This document shows positions 1 to 12,172 of a stretch of DNA of 64,000 nucleotides, in pieces. Each line of letters starts with the position of its first letter. Position 1 is the first letter of the stretch. The position numbers and the translations under genes are program-made. This DNA is from Augochlora pura (lineage: Eukaryota > Arthropoda > Insecta > Hymenoptera > Halictidae): contig NC_135778.1 of NCBI RefSeq assembly GCF_028453695.1, forward strand, positions 13,638,244 to 13,702,243, written 5' to 3'. The notes beneath the pieces are model-generated. The model was not told the origin of the DNA. It was given only the letters and a program-made list of their open reading frames with translations, and searched no databases.

Positions 1-2257
1 GGTTCCCTCGGCGGATCTGCTACGGAGAAGATTGGTCGCGTGATACTTGGGTAAAAGCGACCGGACCCGGGGACTAGAGACATATTAGACGCGTGGGACT
101 TCGGGTAAACAATCTCGGAGAGGAGACTCGAGGGTATCGTTGAACCTACTTGACTTGTTGCGTACGATGCCGAGAGCCGCGCTCGTTGCGAGCATGAACG
201 TTTAGAGGCACCGGATCGAAAGTCGGCTTCGCGAACCTTCGGTCAGTGGATACCCTATTGTCTGGCGTACACTGTATCATTCTACTTAATCAGCCGACGC
301 TTCTGAAACTCTCCGATGACTTAGGGATCTGCGTTCAGGCTTGTTTCTCCTGATTGAGAAATGATTTTAGAGAAATCGCTGCCGATCATCGGGCAATTAG
401 CTGTCTCATCCTGTGTAGCAAACTTGCAATAGCAGCAATCGACCTGATCTTCTAAAACGATCTTTGAGGATTCGAGATTGGTTTCAAAGTAGTAGAAATG
501 AGTGATTTTATGGAAATATTTGTAGGAGGCGTATTACACTATTTATACTATTCTAAAGTATCTCTTTCAACTTAAGCTACACAATGTTTTTAAGTTGCAT
601 TTATTATATAGATATACTTATGAGAAGACATTGAAAGCGTTTAAAGAATTTTGTAATGCCACCATGTTATACATTCAGTTCATTAACCTGGAAAAATTGC
701 TATGGTTCGCAAAACTGTGATTAAACATCCGAAAATGTCGACTTCACATCGCTCGCAACAATTCGTCAGTCGATATTTCATTCCCTGCGTAATTGTAAAC
801 GATCTCACCAACACTTACAATAAGCAAAATGTTGAATTTTTGAAAGACTCTTTGGAAGTCGTAAGAAGCTTAAACAAGTCATTGTTAGAACACAGTATAG
901 ACAAGTCGAGTTTACGGCTCGGTGGTGTAGTATTAAAAGCGACAAGAATAAAGCTGCTAGGACACTACCACGGAGGCTGCTAATCTCCCAAAGTCCTCTA
1001 GATTTGTCATAGGCCGTGGGATCAACCGAAAAGCATCTAGTACCTGCAGGATTCCGTGTTTGTTTCTATTGATCCGCCACTGACAGACGCAAACGGTATC
1101 GCTCGGCTCAATCTAGCGAGCCTGTCTGCCGGCCTGATCAGCGTACAATCGATCTACTTACTCCGAAATTGTTTATACCGTATCAGTTAAGTCGGCTCCA
1201 GCCAGCCCCATATCTGCTCGACCTGGAAACGTATCTCCGCGTTCCGATATCATCAGCATATCCCGTCGTTACGATACCGGGCGTACAGTTCCCAACCAAT
1301 CCGATGTTATCTGTACATCGTGTCGTGTCTCCCGACTCGGAAGTCACGGCGACAGCCTAATATATTTCAATCAGCCTTCCATTTCCAATCACGCGACAGT
1401 TTGTTACACGGATTGAATGGACCGAGAAAAAGTGTCCGAAGGCTCGATTCATTTAGCATGCGTCCCTTTTTTCCCCGTGGAGCAGGATAGAAAGGGAGAG
1501 AGGAATAGAGAGAGGGAGAGAGAGAGAGAGATGGCGAACGCGGCTCTCCATACCCTATTAGACCTAATAGGAAGTGTGTTCGCAATTTGCATGATTCGGC
1601 CGGGACAGGTACCTTTCTAGTTTCTTTATTAGCATTGGTCGGCCGGCTGTTTAAATATGGAAGATATTGAATAAGCCGGTTACGTGCCGGAGTTCTCGAG
1701 TGTCGGATAAAGGATCGTTTCTTCATTGAACCGTGGCGGGTCTGCTCTCCGATCGCGAGCCGCGCCGATCGAATCTCGCGATCCAACAGAGACGGAAGAG
1801 CCGGGTGAAAGAGGGAGAGACACACACAGGCCAGGCCCAGGATTATTCCGCGTGACTTCCGATCGGAATATAGTTTACCGGGCCATTCTTTTCTCCGGCG
1901 CGGCGACTTTCGCCGTGACGAACGCCCGGGATCCGAACCGGGGCCCCGGCAATTTCTTCGTCGCGATGATCGGCGGGACCGCGGGCCCCGGGCAACGCGA
2001 TAATAAGGTGTCAACGTTCACGGACCTCCGTCCCATGTCAGACCGTTTCCGGGTTATGCTCGTGCGAACCCAAACAACCGAACCGATAATCATGCTCCCG
2101 ATCGCAGACTCGACAAAGAGACCCCGAGAGACCGGCGGAACCGGGTTACGGTGGCGGACTACACCCTGCTATAATGGAGCCAATTGCGAAAGAGCGCCGA
2201 TTTTTTACGCACTCGCAGCGTCTTCTAATTTTTTTCCGTACTAGAAGATTCTATATA
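1..2257. other. non-coding stretch
   Basis: Mixed composition: GC-rich at 1-250 and 1700-2160, AT-rich at 480-700. Long overlapping frames on both strands at 1367-2244 follow from the scarcity of stops in GC-rich DNA and have no recognisable domain. No RNA gene was seen. Confidence 0.6.
1515..1531. repeat. short (GA)n microsatellite
   Basis: About 8 GA dinucleotides within a longer purine-rich stretch (1488-1531). Confidence 0.9.
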
Positions 2258-2261
2258 TTAA

Positions 2262-2473
2262 CACTAAATTTCCTGGGCTGGATGAAATGGCCGCTTTCAC
2301 ATTTCGTATCTTTAAATTGTTGACACCGTGAAAGCTCTTTCTTGAGAAACGATCGAATAAATCGCTCCATTTATAGCGTAAAAAAGAAAGTGAGGAATAG
2401 TGTACATAAATTCAGTTTTGTTATTCGTGAAAAGCACTGCGAGTTGGTTACTTTTACTGTTTGGTAGGTTGTG
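2262..2473. mobile_element. probable TTAA-flanked miniature element, same end type as the 8.4 kb piggyBac
   Basis: TTAA lies on both sides (2258-2261, 2474-2477). The left end reads CACTAAATTTCC. The right end, complemented, reads CACAACCTACC. Both resemble the CACTAAACCTACC terminus of the 8353-9723 element, with two to three differences each. It is 212 bp with no coding capacity. The size and ends fit a non-autonomous deletion derivative; the imperfect ends keep confidence moderate. Confidence 0.48.
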
Positions 2474-3096
2474 TTAATACTTTATCTAGTAGATAAAAAA
2501 GGAATCGGGAAGTTACGTTACCAAGGGTTGTTACTTCTTTGAAGAAATAAACCTTTTGATAAACTTCTCTGTTCAAGCATATATTATAATAAAAACTGTA
2601 CAAAGTTTGAACATACATTATAATACATTTATTGCGTTTAGTTTAAGAAGAATGAAACATAAGGAAGTACTACTGCAACATTAAGAAGAAAAGAAGTCGA
2701 TTATGATTTCATTTACATTATCATCGCACGCATAATGCAGACTAAAAGCTAACTTCGTGTCTTATTTATCCATCGTCAGCTTCTTTGAGAAAACAATTCC
2801 ATTGCAAAGAACGTGCTAATAGCACAGCCATCGCAATTTGTTACAATGTCGATCGCAGCTCCGAGCAGCTGGACCGCGACGTTCCCGCGAGGCGAGCCGG
2901 AGATCGAGGCACGCATCGTCTCGAACGGCGCGAGCCTTCGAAATCCGATCCCTCTCGGAGATCCCGCTCTCGAAGACTAATAACAATAATAGCATCGTCC
3001 GGTGTAATCGTGCAACAAGTAGCCGATTATCTGCTTGTAATTATCGACGAGTTATCGGTATCGGTCTGTCGGATCGTCTGCGGCCGATTTTTTGGT

Positions 3097-3113
3097 GCGC
3101 GCGCGCGCGCGCG
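3097..3113. repeat. (GC)8 alternating tract
   Basis: Seventeen bases of strict GC alternation, a potential Z-DNA segment, in non-coding GC-rich sequence. Confidence 0.9.
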
Positions 3114-3875
3114 AGCGCCTCGTAGATCCTCTCTCGGGCCCGTCGAAAAAGCGGCTCGTCATTAATATTCGCCTGAGTTCGGCGCAGCAACACCCGATAC
3201 CCACCACTTGGAACGTATAAGATTACAATCCTCTCGCTACGGTACCTGACTACCGTTAAATATATGTTTTACAGCGTGTTCGGGCCGTGTCGGTCCCGCG
3301 AGGTATCGCCGGGCCCCCGATTCAGAGGATCGAGCGCGTTACGTGCAGGGTCTCCGTGTTTCCCTCTCGTCCCGATACGCTCGTTCCGCGGTGACGATCG
3401 CCTCTCGTCCGGAGATCGGCTTTCAAGGTCGCCGAGTTTCCCGAGATTCAATGCCAGCCCACGCGAACCCACCGCTAATAAGCAATTAAATTTCGCGGTT
3501 TACCGAGCACGCCGCGCGCGGCTCGCGATACGCAGCCTGCGGTTTACCGCCGGTCTACCGATCGATCCTTTTCGCCTACGAACCGCCTCGTTCACGGCAA
3601 TTAAGGCCCGGCTAAGCCTCGACACGTTCTCCTTCGATTTTTCTGCGCGACGAACTGCCAGCGTCCCATATGCTGCGCGTGCAAACCAATCCTTTCCGAT
3701 CGATTTCACGCGGAAGGTGAAAACGGAGTTTTTATACATCGACTTCGAAATCTGTGCCTTTCTATATCATTTCAAAAATATCTTTTATTTTTCTATTTCA
3801 TTTGAACCTTTCAGACGTTTTTTTATATTTAGTCATAAGATTATCCCTGCAATAATTTTCGCATCAGTGAATTAA

Positions 3876-4115
3876 CCTTCCCAAAACAATGATTAGGATC
3901 AATTTTGAGCAATAGTATTTAAATTCTTCATTTAATTATACAATTTTCGTTGATTAAATAAAACACATTACAGTTAAATCAAGAACAATTCGTAAATGAA
4001 TAGATCTGCAAGAAATATGTTGAAAAATATGTAGTAAAAAATTACTGAATATAGCTCAGAATTGTTATAAACACCGTCAGTAGTACAGTTGCGAACATGG
4101 CCCGCCGTGCGAGGG
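3876..4115. mobile_element. possible TTAA-flanked miniature element
   Basis: TTAA flanks both ends (3872-3875 and 4116-4119). The left end starts CCTTCCCA and the complemented right end starts CCCTCGCACGG, so about 6 of the first 8 bases agree. The 240-bp interior is AT-rich and non-coding. TTAA is frequent by chance in AT-rich DNA, so this could be coincidence. Confidence 0.28.
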
Positions 4116-4942
4116 TTAATAAGTAATAGTAATTGGTAGTGCGATATTTCTGCGTCTTGCGAAGTTTTCAAGAATTATTTGATCGTGGCAGCAATTAAAA
4201 AGAATTGTAACTTCAACAGCCTTCCGTCCCTTGCAACCGAAGCGCGAAATTTTTACCCGCGTCACGTGTCACCGCGCGACGATCCGCCGACATCGGAGGA
4301 GGACTTGACCAACTGCCCCCAAGAATCGCAATTAGCCAAAAGCGGCCTGCGAGCGTTCGCGACGAGTCCGGCCACGGTTATCGAGCAGTAAACACGTCTT
4401 TTACGATTTTTGAAGCGGGTCAGAGGCTGACAGACGCCACGGCTGGAAGATCCTTCACGGCGAAGATTTTTGTGAAACTCACGGCGATCGGTCGAGTGTC
4501 GAGCCGGGTGATAAGAATCGTCGAAATCGCAATAACCCCGGGAGAAAGCATCCGCGGGTACGGACTTTGCTTTCACGAAACCGCGGCGAGGTTTAAGTGG
4601 CTACTTTTTCCGGCCGACGCGATCGCCTCGAGTCCTTTGACGGTCTACCGAAATTGTTTTGCGGTCTGTTGTGCAATCCGGAGTTACGTTTCCCTTTTGT
4701 GCTTCCATTTTTTTTTAATTCGCGGACACCGTCGAATCTCCGCAACAGACGCGCGATGAAAACAGTAGACAAAAATGAAAAAGTTTTCGTTTTTTCCGTA
4801 AGAATTTATTTCTTTCACAATATTGGTGCACGTGTCCACGATGGATTGGTACTCTTGTCCACAAGCTACGAGACATATATTTGATTTGATTTTTGATTCA
4901 ATTTTTCCAAGTTTCTTGTAACTTGTTCCACAAATCTTTTTC

Positions 4943-5046
4943 GTAAATAGTTTCTAGATTAGATTCAGATCGTTTTCATAAATAGTTTCTAGATTAGATT
5001 CAGATCGTTTTCATAAATAGTTTCTAGATTAGATTCAGATCGTTTT
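4943..5046. repeat. 35-bp tandem repeat, three copies
   Basis: The segment TTTCTAGATTAGATTCAGAT recurs at 4951, 4986 and 5021, an exact 35-bp period, with nearly identical units (TCGTTTTCATAAATAG completes each). The first and last copies differ slightly at their outer edges. Such identity implies a young expansion. Confidence 0.93.
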
Positions 5047-5540
5047 TGTATTCTACATGTGAAGCAATAATTTCTCAAACAAATAATTATGGAGATAAAT
5101 ACATGCAACGCAATATAGAAACGTATTTAATCTAGACAACCGAGTCTGCGTTCTAATAATCGTCTTACCCAAAATAAGTAAATGTCCGGTAATTTGCAAA
5201 CGATGGAGACTGCTTCACAGAGGATCTAAACCATCGAGGAATATATAAATATTTCTAGAAACCAACACAAATTCCGGGAACTTTTCGATCACGCTGAGTA
5301 ACGGTTTACGCTTAGCGAATTTCTGAGACGGTGCACACCCACGCTTTCTTCTTCTTCCCAGAAGCTGGGAGAGCCTGCTCGAGGTTCACAGTCAGAGGTC
5401 TTATTAGAATCAGACCCGACCGTTTTCAGGGGTTCAGTCCACCGTGAAGCAATCCAAAGTCTCCGAAACCAGCCGAAGGTGCTCCGTTTCGCTAGATGAG
5501 AACCGTCCAGACGTGTTCGTCGAGAGAAAGTGATTGGCCA

Positions 5541-5570
5541 AAGAGAAAGAGAAAGAGAGAGAGAGAGAGG
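5541..5570. repeat. purine tract with (AG)8
   Basis: AAGAGAAAGAGAAAG is followed by an uninterrupted AG run 5554-5569. Confidence 0.88.
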
Positions 5571-6161
5571 CAGGGGGGGAGGGAGAGAAGGACTCCCTGG
5601 CTAACAGACGCCCAGCCTCGGAGCCGACGTTCTTTCGTGATGCTCGTGATACGACGATATCTTCTTGCCGTTGCTGTGCCCGATGCACATGAGCCGTGCC
5701 GCGCGTGTCACCGGCGAGCGGGTCACGTTTCCGGTAATTAATGGCTCACGTCATCGGCCGTGGCTCAGCCACCGGTTACATCTGTCGATCGTTTGCTGCA
5801 TCCGGACGTCGATGATCGATCGGGCGAGCTTCGGGATGGTTTTATTCAGAACCGTCAGCTATTTGCTGACCCTCGGCTGCTCCTCGAAGGCTCGGGTTGA
5901 ATGGATTTTTAACGTGAGCCTCGGAAATTTACACCTTAGAACTAGTCTCCATCACCAAATAGCGACAATTTTGTTATATGAAAGGGAAAGTTACATCATT
6001 ATATTTCAATACATCTGTCTCTAAACACTGGACATTTTAACACGCCCCTTGAAAATAAATTCATCGAATCTTGTTTTAGGAAAGGGAAGATTATGGCACT
6101 TAAGTATACTTTTGACACCAAATATTGGATATTATTACGTGTAACTAAAGAATATACTTAA

Positions 6162-6204
6162 AATGCAAGGAATTGTATAAAATACAAGGAATTGTATAAA
6201 ATAC
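6162..6204. repeat. short 19-bp tandem duplication
   Basis: CAAGGAATTGTATAAAATA occurs at 6166 and again at 6185, in AT-rich non-coding DNA. Confidence 0.85.
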
Positions 6205-8376
6205 AAAGTTTAATGCCATTTTTATTTTATTCCTACAAGGTCAACGAATGAAAGTTTTCTTTAATTTGTAAAAAGTCCTCAGTCTGTTTATTATAGAACT
6301 TGCTCATAAACATTGACTTTGTTCAATAAATATGAAAAATTGTGATGCACTAGATTTTACTACTTTTGCTAAATATTTGGTGCCTAATATTAATTAATGC
6401 TCATTTCATAGTATAAGAGAAAAAGATCGAATCACGTTGGCTTTTGCCATTAACCGCTGCGAAATATTGATTGCCAGCTAACCTTGAATTAGCTCAGAGC
6501 TGCGAATTTAAATGTGTCAAGGAAGAAACCCTTCCGCCGCTGCATATGTATGTGCAGCAATCATCACTGCACTGGAACACTTTCCTCTGGAGATAGTTTT
6601 TAAGAGTGAAATCTCTGTTCGACTGGATATAGCTGGTGAAATAAAATGTGTATCGTTCTGGTGCGTGCACAAGAAAGCCATGATTCAAGAATTCTGCATT
6701 ATTAAGCTGCGCTCGCTTGACGAAGCGCTTTCGTGCCGCGTTTGTCACGGTCTCAAGACCTGTAACCGACGTGCACGAATTATTTAATCCGCATGAATTT
6801 CACGGCGGATTGACGAGACCGTGGCAAAGCGATTTAACCGGCGATTAACTCGCTCGTTCGATGAAATTTTCCGGCAATTCCTCGCTCTATACGCCGTTTC
6901 GTCGTCTGTCTATCCCCTGGTAAACATGATTGACGAGACAACTAATCCTACACTGTTGCTGCCTTCGCGTACTCGCTTTTTGCTCAATCTGCTCTTCTTC
7001 TACCTGATGCCGGTGTCTAGTTAGCTCAATATCTTGAATGCTAGCCATCCGATGTGTTAGAAGTTTTGCAAATGTTGTGAGAAATGTTCTAGAATTTGAA
7101 ACTGTCTTCTGAAGAGATCCTCGTTTTATCTAGATCAAATGTAATTCGAAATTCGCAAGATTAGTATAACTCGGAAGAGTGAAAATTGTTTTACAAAGAT
7201 AACAAATTTTCATTCCCTTTCTTTTAGCTTTGTTATTGTTACGATGGTGATAATGTTCAAACAAATCGAAGGTCTTCTGCAATTTTTCATTGTAAACGAC
7301 AGCGACTGATTTTATTCGCGACGATTAAAGTTACGGTTAAAGCATCATAATCTTCGACAAAATCATTATTTTCACACACAGAAAATTATCGTGCATTCGC
7401 AATAGTCGCTTCCACATGAAAAAATTCCAAAGGATACTTTTTGGGCGCTCTACGGCCTTCAAAGCTCCGTTTGAAATTAACCCGACTCGCGACTCTGCAA
7501 ATTCCCGCGTCTCGTCAGCGAGCCGTTAATTAGTCAGTTAAACGTGTCGTACGTCAACGGCGTGGTACGTATCGATTATCCTGGAGTAGTGTTCGTAGCC
7601 GATGTAATTCCTTGCGGTGGGGCCCTCGAAGCGCGATCTATGCCTGTTTCGTAACGAAATTAACAAGAACGTAAAGTCGAGGGCTTCGGAAGTCAGGGAG
7701 GAACAAAGGGAAGGCCTCGAGGCGGCGTTGTTTCGTCCGCCACAAGCGGGTTACGGTTGTACACGTTTGAAGGATTAAAGGATACGGTCGATTAATGGCC
7801 GAGCAACGCCGCTCATTGCCTTACCCACCAGGCTTTCGTGTGTTCCGCAGTGAAGAACGACATGACCGGGATTTAGGACAAGCGTTGCGTGATTCTATTT
7901 CCACGGCACGACCGGTAAGGCTCTCTATGTAACCCATATTCGTTCGTTACCCGAACAAGGATGAATCATGACGATCGATCACGAATGCACGCTAGACGCA
8001 ACCGAGTTAAGCTACGCCGTAATTGTTCGTGCGCCGTTGCGTCAGCGGGCCTGCTAATTTTTCCCCGATCCCTTTGTCTCGCTTTCCGACCCTTTTGTTA
8101 ACACGTTTCTTGACGAAATCGTTGTCTCCGCATTACGTCGCGGTTTTCAAGAAAGTGAGATTAATTTATTCCTATTCTTGTTTGAAAGCTTTCCAGATAT
8201 TTTTTGAAAATTTATCGATGCTAATGAATTGTTTATTGTGTATTTCACACGTTTGGAAACTCGTTATTGTATTCATTATCACTAGACTGCGGATTTTCAT
8301 GCACTTATGGGAGAAATGTGTAGGTGAAACGCTAAATAGTGAAAACATTTAACACTAAACCTACCGACATTTCATG

Positions 8377-8411
8377 TATAACTACTCCTACCATGAGTAG
8401 GAGTAGTTATA
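8377..8411. repeat. subterminal hairpin of the piggyBac-like element
   Basis: Perfect 14-bp arms (TATAACTACTCCTA and its complement) enclose a 7-base loop, 24 bp inside the left end of the element. Subterminal inverted repeats are common in this superfamily and may help transposase binding; that role is inferred here. Confidence 0.85.
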
Positions 8412-8559
8412 AAAAAAACATATGTATCTTGATATAGAAAGAGATTTTAGCCAATTGCATACTAAACAAAATATTTTTCTAGTGCTACGATAAAAACCCG
8501 CTCCACGCTTTTCTATTTAGAAAATTTTATTTACCTTTCATCATATTTTTTACAAATTA

Positions 8560-9090
8560 CAGCATTTTGTATTGCACATCTTCCACATACGTATTTTTGA
8601 CATTTTATACAAATTTTGACAGTAAAAATCGGTTGGTACACATTAAAGTAGAGACGTTACCCTTTAAAACCTGCTAAGCCCCATTGTCTTACCATTTTTG
8701 GAAAAAAAGATACAGCTTCTTGATAATGAAAATAGAAATTTCAATTATTCAAATCGGACTCTTATTGACTTTAGAATATCTTATTTGACAAGATTTCCAT
8801 CCAGAAGAATCTTTAGCTGTGTTTATTATTGTTTTTGATGAACATTCTTTGCTTAGCTGTCTCTCATTCTGATATTCGGTTCCAAGCTCTTCTGCCAATT
8901 GAAATAAAAATTCTTGCCTCGATATTTCTTCACCTATCGTTTGTTTATATAAAATCCAAGTAAAAAAAGTAAAATCTAAAATATAAAAAGATAAATCAAA
9001 CAGGGCAAAATATTGAGACCAGAAATACAAAAAATTGTAAATCATATCACAAAATATTGTTAGCTCTGTTGACTTAGTCGAAACTATCAC
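8560..9090 (-). pseudogene. piggyBac-like transposase, C-terminal remnant
   Basis: Seen: the minus-strand frame 9090-8749 contains a hydrophobic, aromatic-rich stretch followed by FFTWILYKQTIGEE, then EFLFQLAEELGTEYQNER and GWKSCQIRYSK. This order matches the end of piggyBac-family transposases: a helix ending in an ILYK-like motif, an F..LAEEL helix, then a Cys-rich domain. Beyond a stop or frame break, minus-strand sequence around 8640-8560 reads TDFYCQNLYKMSK then MCNTKCCNL. This looks like the damaged remainder of the Cys-rich, zinc-binding tail. The frame breaks and lost Cys/His spacing show it is a pseudogene. The family call rests on motif order plus the TTAA-flanked ends of the host element. 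Confidence 0.72.
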
Positions 9091-9143
9091 TTATTTATAC
9101 CACGTAATAAATTCTATAACACACTGTGAAATTTTGATGCTCT

Positions 9144-9506
9144 CTATTCGGATCGCAATACCGTATTGTAAAAGACACAAAGTGTGAAATTATGTGGGCT
9201 GCTTCTTTGGCAAAGATCTTTATTCGAATGACTCTTTCTCTTCGAAAAAGAGAAAGAGTCATCTTTCTCCTTCCATCGATGAACCATCTCATCTCCCAAA
9301 GATAGACCTCTTATCTCCGAGACATAAGCAGTACGCCGCCTGATCAGCGACCATCTCAGAGATCGCTTACAGTATTGTCGTATAAAGAACGCTATGCATT
9401 TCTTCCAATCGGGCGTTTTTCTACACTGTACATCCACAATTACATTGTAGACTCGTAAAACAATTTCTGGAGTGCGCTTATCGAAGAATATAGTCGTAAA
9501 TAACAT
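9144..9506 (-). pseudogene. piggyBac-like transposase, N-terminal-side remnant
   Basis: Seen: the minus-strand frame begins near FFDKRTPEIVLRVYN and VQCRKTPDWKKC. This resembles the early part of piggyBac-family proteins, where an IF..E.....TN segment precedes a Trp-containing region. It lies just upstream (on the minus strand) of the C-terminal remnant, with far too little sequence between them for the catalytic core, so that core has been deleted. Downstream of about residue 65 the frame runs through a hairpin (9228-9262) and no longer resembles the family. Evidence for the family is mainly positional; the sequence match alone is weak. Confidence 0.45.
9228..9262. repeat. perfect 15-bp hairpin inside the piggyBac-like relic
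   Basis: ATGACTCTTTCTCTT and its exact complement are separated by a 5-base loop (CGAAA). It interrupts the degenerate transposase frame. Perfect arms in otherwise decayed sequence suggest a recent origin, for example by template switching. That origin is inferred. Confidence 0.85.
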
Positions 9507-9727
9507 GAATTTTTCAAATGGTCAAATGACCGCTCGTGTTAGACTTGACATGCTATAAATTTTTTTTGGAAAGTAAGCAATAAAGAAAATTGTGAATTTT
9601 GAAAAATGGGTTGTATGTATGTTAAAGTCAAGAAGCTACATGGTAATACAGTAACGTTGTATACGAGAACTTCTAAACGAAATTTCAAAAACGGTCATTT
9701 GACCGCGCATGGTAGGTTTAGTGTTAA

Positions 9728-12172
9728 GGAATTTAACAATACTCTCGCATTATTTTCAACTTAGATTTCATACTATTGCAATCGAACAGATCTCTCTAAA
9801 AATTTATTAAATTCAGATAGAATTAAATTTTACTTTTTGCACAATCCTAAAACTTTATGTTTCAGTACTACAAGGAAAATCTTGATACCGTTACACGAAT
9901 TAAAATTGGAAAACTATAGCTTATTATTTCTAAGGTATTTTCTTCTTCAAAATCGGCCGTATCCATAAAATATACGTGTTTTCGATATTATTGGCGCGTT
10001 ATGTGTCGGCAAACTGCTAGGGGAAGGGTTCAGCGGATGTTCGGCGGCAGTTTTATGAGAACGGTGGCTCGTTTTGAGAGAGAAAGTGTCCCATTGCTTG
10101 GGGGAATCGAGGGTGAAAGAACGAGGGGACGAAGAGGCGACTGTGCTGTGTAAATGGCTCGTTCAGCCTCCCGTGTTCTCTGGGGTAATTAAGTGGTGTA
10201 ATTGCGAAGAATAGGAAGCGATGGAGTGGGAAGATTCGGGGTATTAAATTTGCATTATCAGCGACGATCATGGGAAAGGGAGGACAATTTATTTCAAGTT
10301 TCGTGAGTTTGCATAAATGATGTTTGACGGGTTTAACAGTAACCAGAAGTATATTGGGGGTGGTTGTGATGCATTTTTAGAATTTGCAAGAGGTAAAGGA
10401 AAGGGAGAACATTTTGTTCTAGGCTCGCTAGAGGACTCGTCAGTAAGACAAACTAGCGGGCTCTGCCTTAGACATAGGGATAAGGGTAAGAGGAATTTTG
10501 GTTGTACATGTTGGAATTGCGAGGTTGGGAGATCAAATAATACTTTATATATCGAGTATTTATTCAAACTCCATGATAAAATGAAATAAACGTTTATCAG
10601 TTGTATCTTATTACGATTTGCACATTACGCAATATTGTACTTTATGGTTTTACATGGAAAGAATGACGGCTAGAAAATTAGTAGACCGCGGGAGCTGCGA
10701 CTAGCTCAGTAGGCTGACCTGGAACGACTGACCCATTCCTTCGTAGGCCCTTTATAAGCCAAGTGTCAATGGTGTTGTATGAGGTGCAATAAACAGCAGG
10801 TCAAGGGATTGCCGAGTAGCGGATGTAGCTGTATAAGTAGAACAAATCTGAGAAGGACAGCACGCACTTTCTTTAAGTATCCTGCAGTATTCAGAACTAA
10901 ATGAAATGACTGATAGGATTCAGCGCTGAAAGGACAAGCAACATTTGTTAGCTGGATCAGTTAGGGCAAGGACAGAGAGTTCCTACTCTCGATCAGGCGG
11001 ACGACATGGATCGGGGTCATTAAACATCCCGCGAGAAGAGGGATAATCGTTGAAAGGGAGCCCACGCGTTCGCGGAACCCTTTCCGCCAAGGATGCGCCA
11101 TGATGCGCCGTGATGCGCGCCGCGCTCGTTGCTCGATATTTATTCCCGGCGTGGCTGCATAGCGTGTTCCCATCGTGCACGAGCTGATTATCCGTCTACC
11201 TTCCGAGTAATGACTAACAACTGCCTGGCCTCACCCTGAAACATACTTGCCGCGCGTGGATTAAACCGTACGTAATCAGCCGTGATGGAACGTTCGAACA
11301 AGCTAAATTGTCTGCTAGAAAATTTAGACACAATCTGGGAACGCCGAAGCGTTGGAGCAGCCGCGATCAAAGATGCTCGAAGATCGGTGTAAGCGGTTTA
11401 AGACAGCAGGATCGAGTTAAAGCTGATGATACGCGGAGTTATCCGCGAGGAATGCTGGAGATGCTGAGAATATGAAGCTGTAGGAAGGGGGATTAGCCTC
11501 GCCCTGCTGATATTGTAGCATCGCGCGATTCGATGTTCAGAAAATCGTTTGGCTGTGTCTATTAAATTATCGTATTAAATCAGTATGGAAATTTTACTTC
11601 AGAAAAATGAGACTTGTCCTCAGTGTCCTAGATTACCAATGGCGATTTAATACATCATACAAATGGAAAATCTAATATTTAACTGGAACATCGTATAAAT
11701 TAAATTGAAGTTGTCTACGCACTCTAAATATAAATCCATCATTCTTTGATATTGTCCTCGAAGACAGAGGCAATCTCGCGAAAAGAAGAATAGCGACTAG
11801 GGGTTGCAGGTGATATCTGAAAGTTGTAGACTCGAGCAAGGAGGGTTCCAGGTCAACGGAACAGTCTCAGGAGTGAAACGAAGTCAGTGGATCCCCGGTG
11901 GTAGGCGCCGAGACGAGGTGACCTTTAATTGCGCTGCCAGATAGCGATCGCGAGTCGAAAGACCGCGGTCTATCGGTCGGTTCCGCACCTGAAAACGGGC
12001 CTGTTCGCACCGGGCGGGTGTCCCGCGGTGGTTGCCGGGCCTCCGCGCCGATTGAGCCGTCCAGGTGGACGTCCCGACACACCGGGACGTCTGAACGGTC
12101 TTTAATGAAGAAAGACATCCGGTGTCGTGGTGGCTGACGGAGTACAAGCGTTGCTAACGCGCCGCTGATCCA
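9728..12172. other. non-coding stretch
   Basis: AT-rich to about 10680, then mixed. A 90-codon ATG frame at 10317-10589 is overlapped by an open frame on the other strand and is not supported as a gene. No other structure seen. Confidence 0.55.

Larger units (their letters stand above)
2478..4942. other. non-coding stretch
   Basis: Apart from the possible small element at 3876-4115 and the GC tract at 3097, I see no feature. GC-rich blocks (2860-3720, 4250-4640) alternate with AT-rich ones. Confidence 0.6.
5047..8348. other. non-coding stretch
   Basis: Only the purine tract near 5550 and the 19-bp duplication near 6166 stand out. Open frames are short and without recognisable domains. Confidence 0.6.
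8353..9723 (-). mobile_element. decayed, internally deleted piggyBac-like transposon
   Basis: Seen: the element is flanked by TTAA on both sides (8349-8352 and 9724-9727). It has perfect 13-bp terminal inverted repeats, CACTAAACCTACC and its complement. It is 1371 bp, against roughly 2-2.5 kb for intact members. Just inside the left end is a hairpin with 14-bp arms (8377-8411). The right end carries GGTCA/TGACC palindromes at 9520-9531 and near 9693. The minus strand holds transposase remnants. TTAA insertion with short terminal repeats is the hallmark of the piggyBac superfamily. The DDD catalytic core is not recognisable, so the copy should be unable to move itself. Confidence 0.88.

Noticed and set aside
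702..983. 93-aa ATG-initiated frame on the + strand
   Set aside because: No recognisable family, splice evidence or transposon context. A frame of this length is expected by chance somewhere in 64 kb.
1367..2244. Long overlapping open frames on both strands (215 and 172 codons)
   Set aside because: They lie in GC-rich, stop-poor DNA, are Arg/Ser/Pro-rich, show no domain, and overlap each other on opposite strands.
10702..10713. tRNA-like box A (TAGCTCAGTAGG), possible tRNA or SINE
   Set aside because: No matching box B (GGTTCGANTCC) follows at the right distance and no cloverleaf can be drawn.
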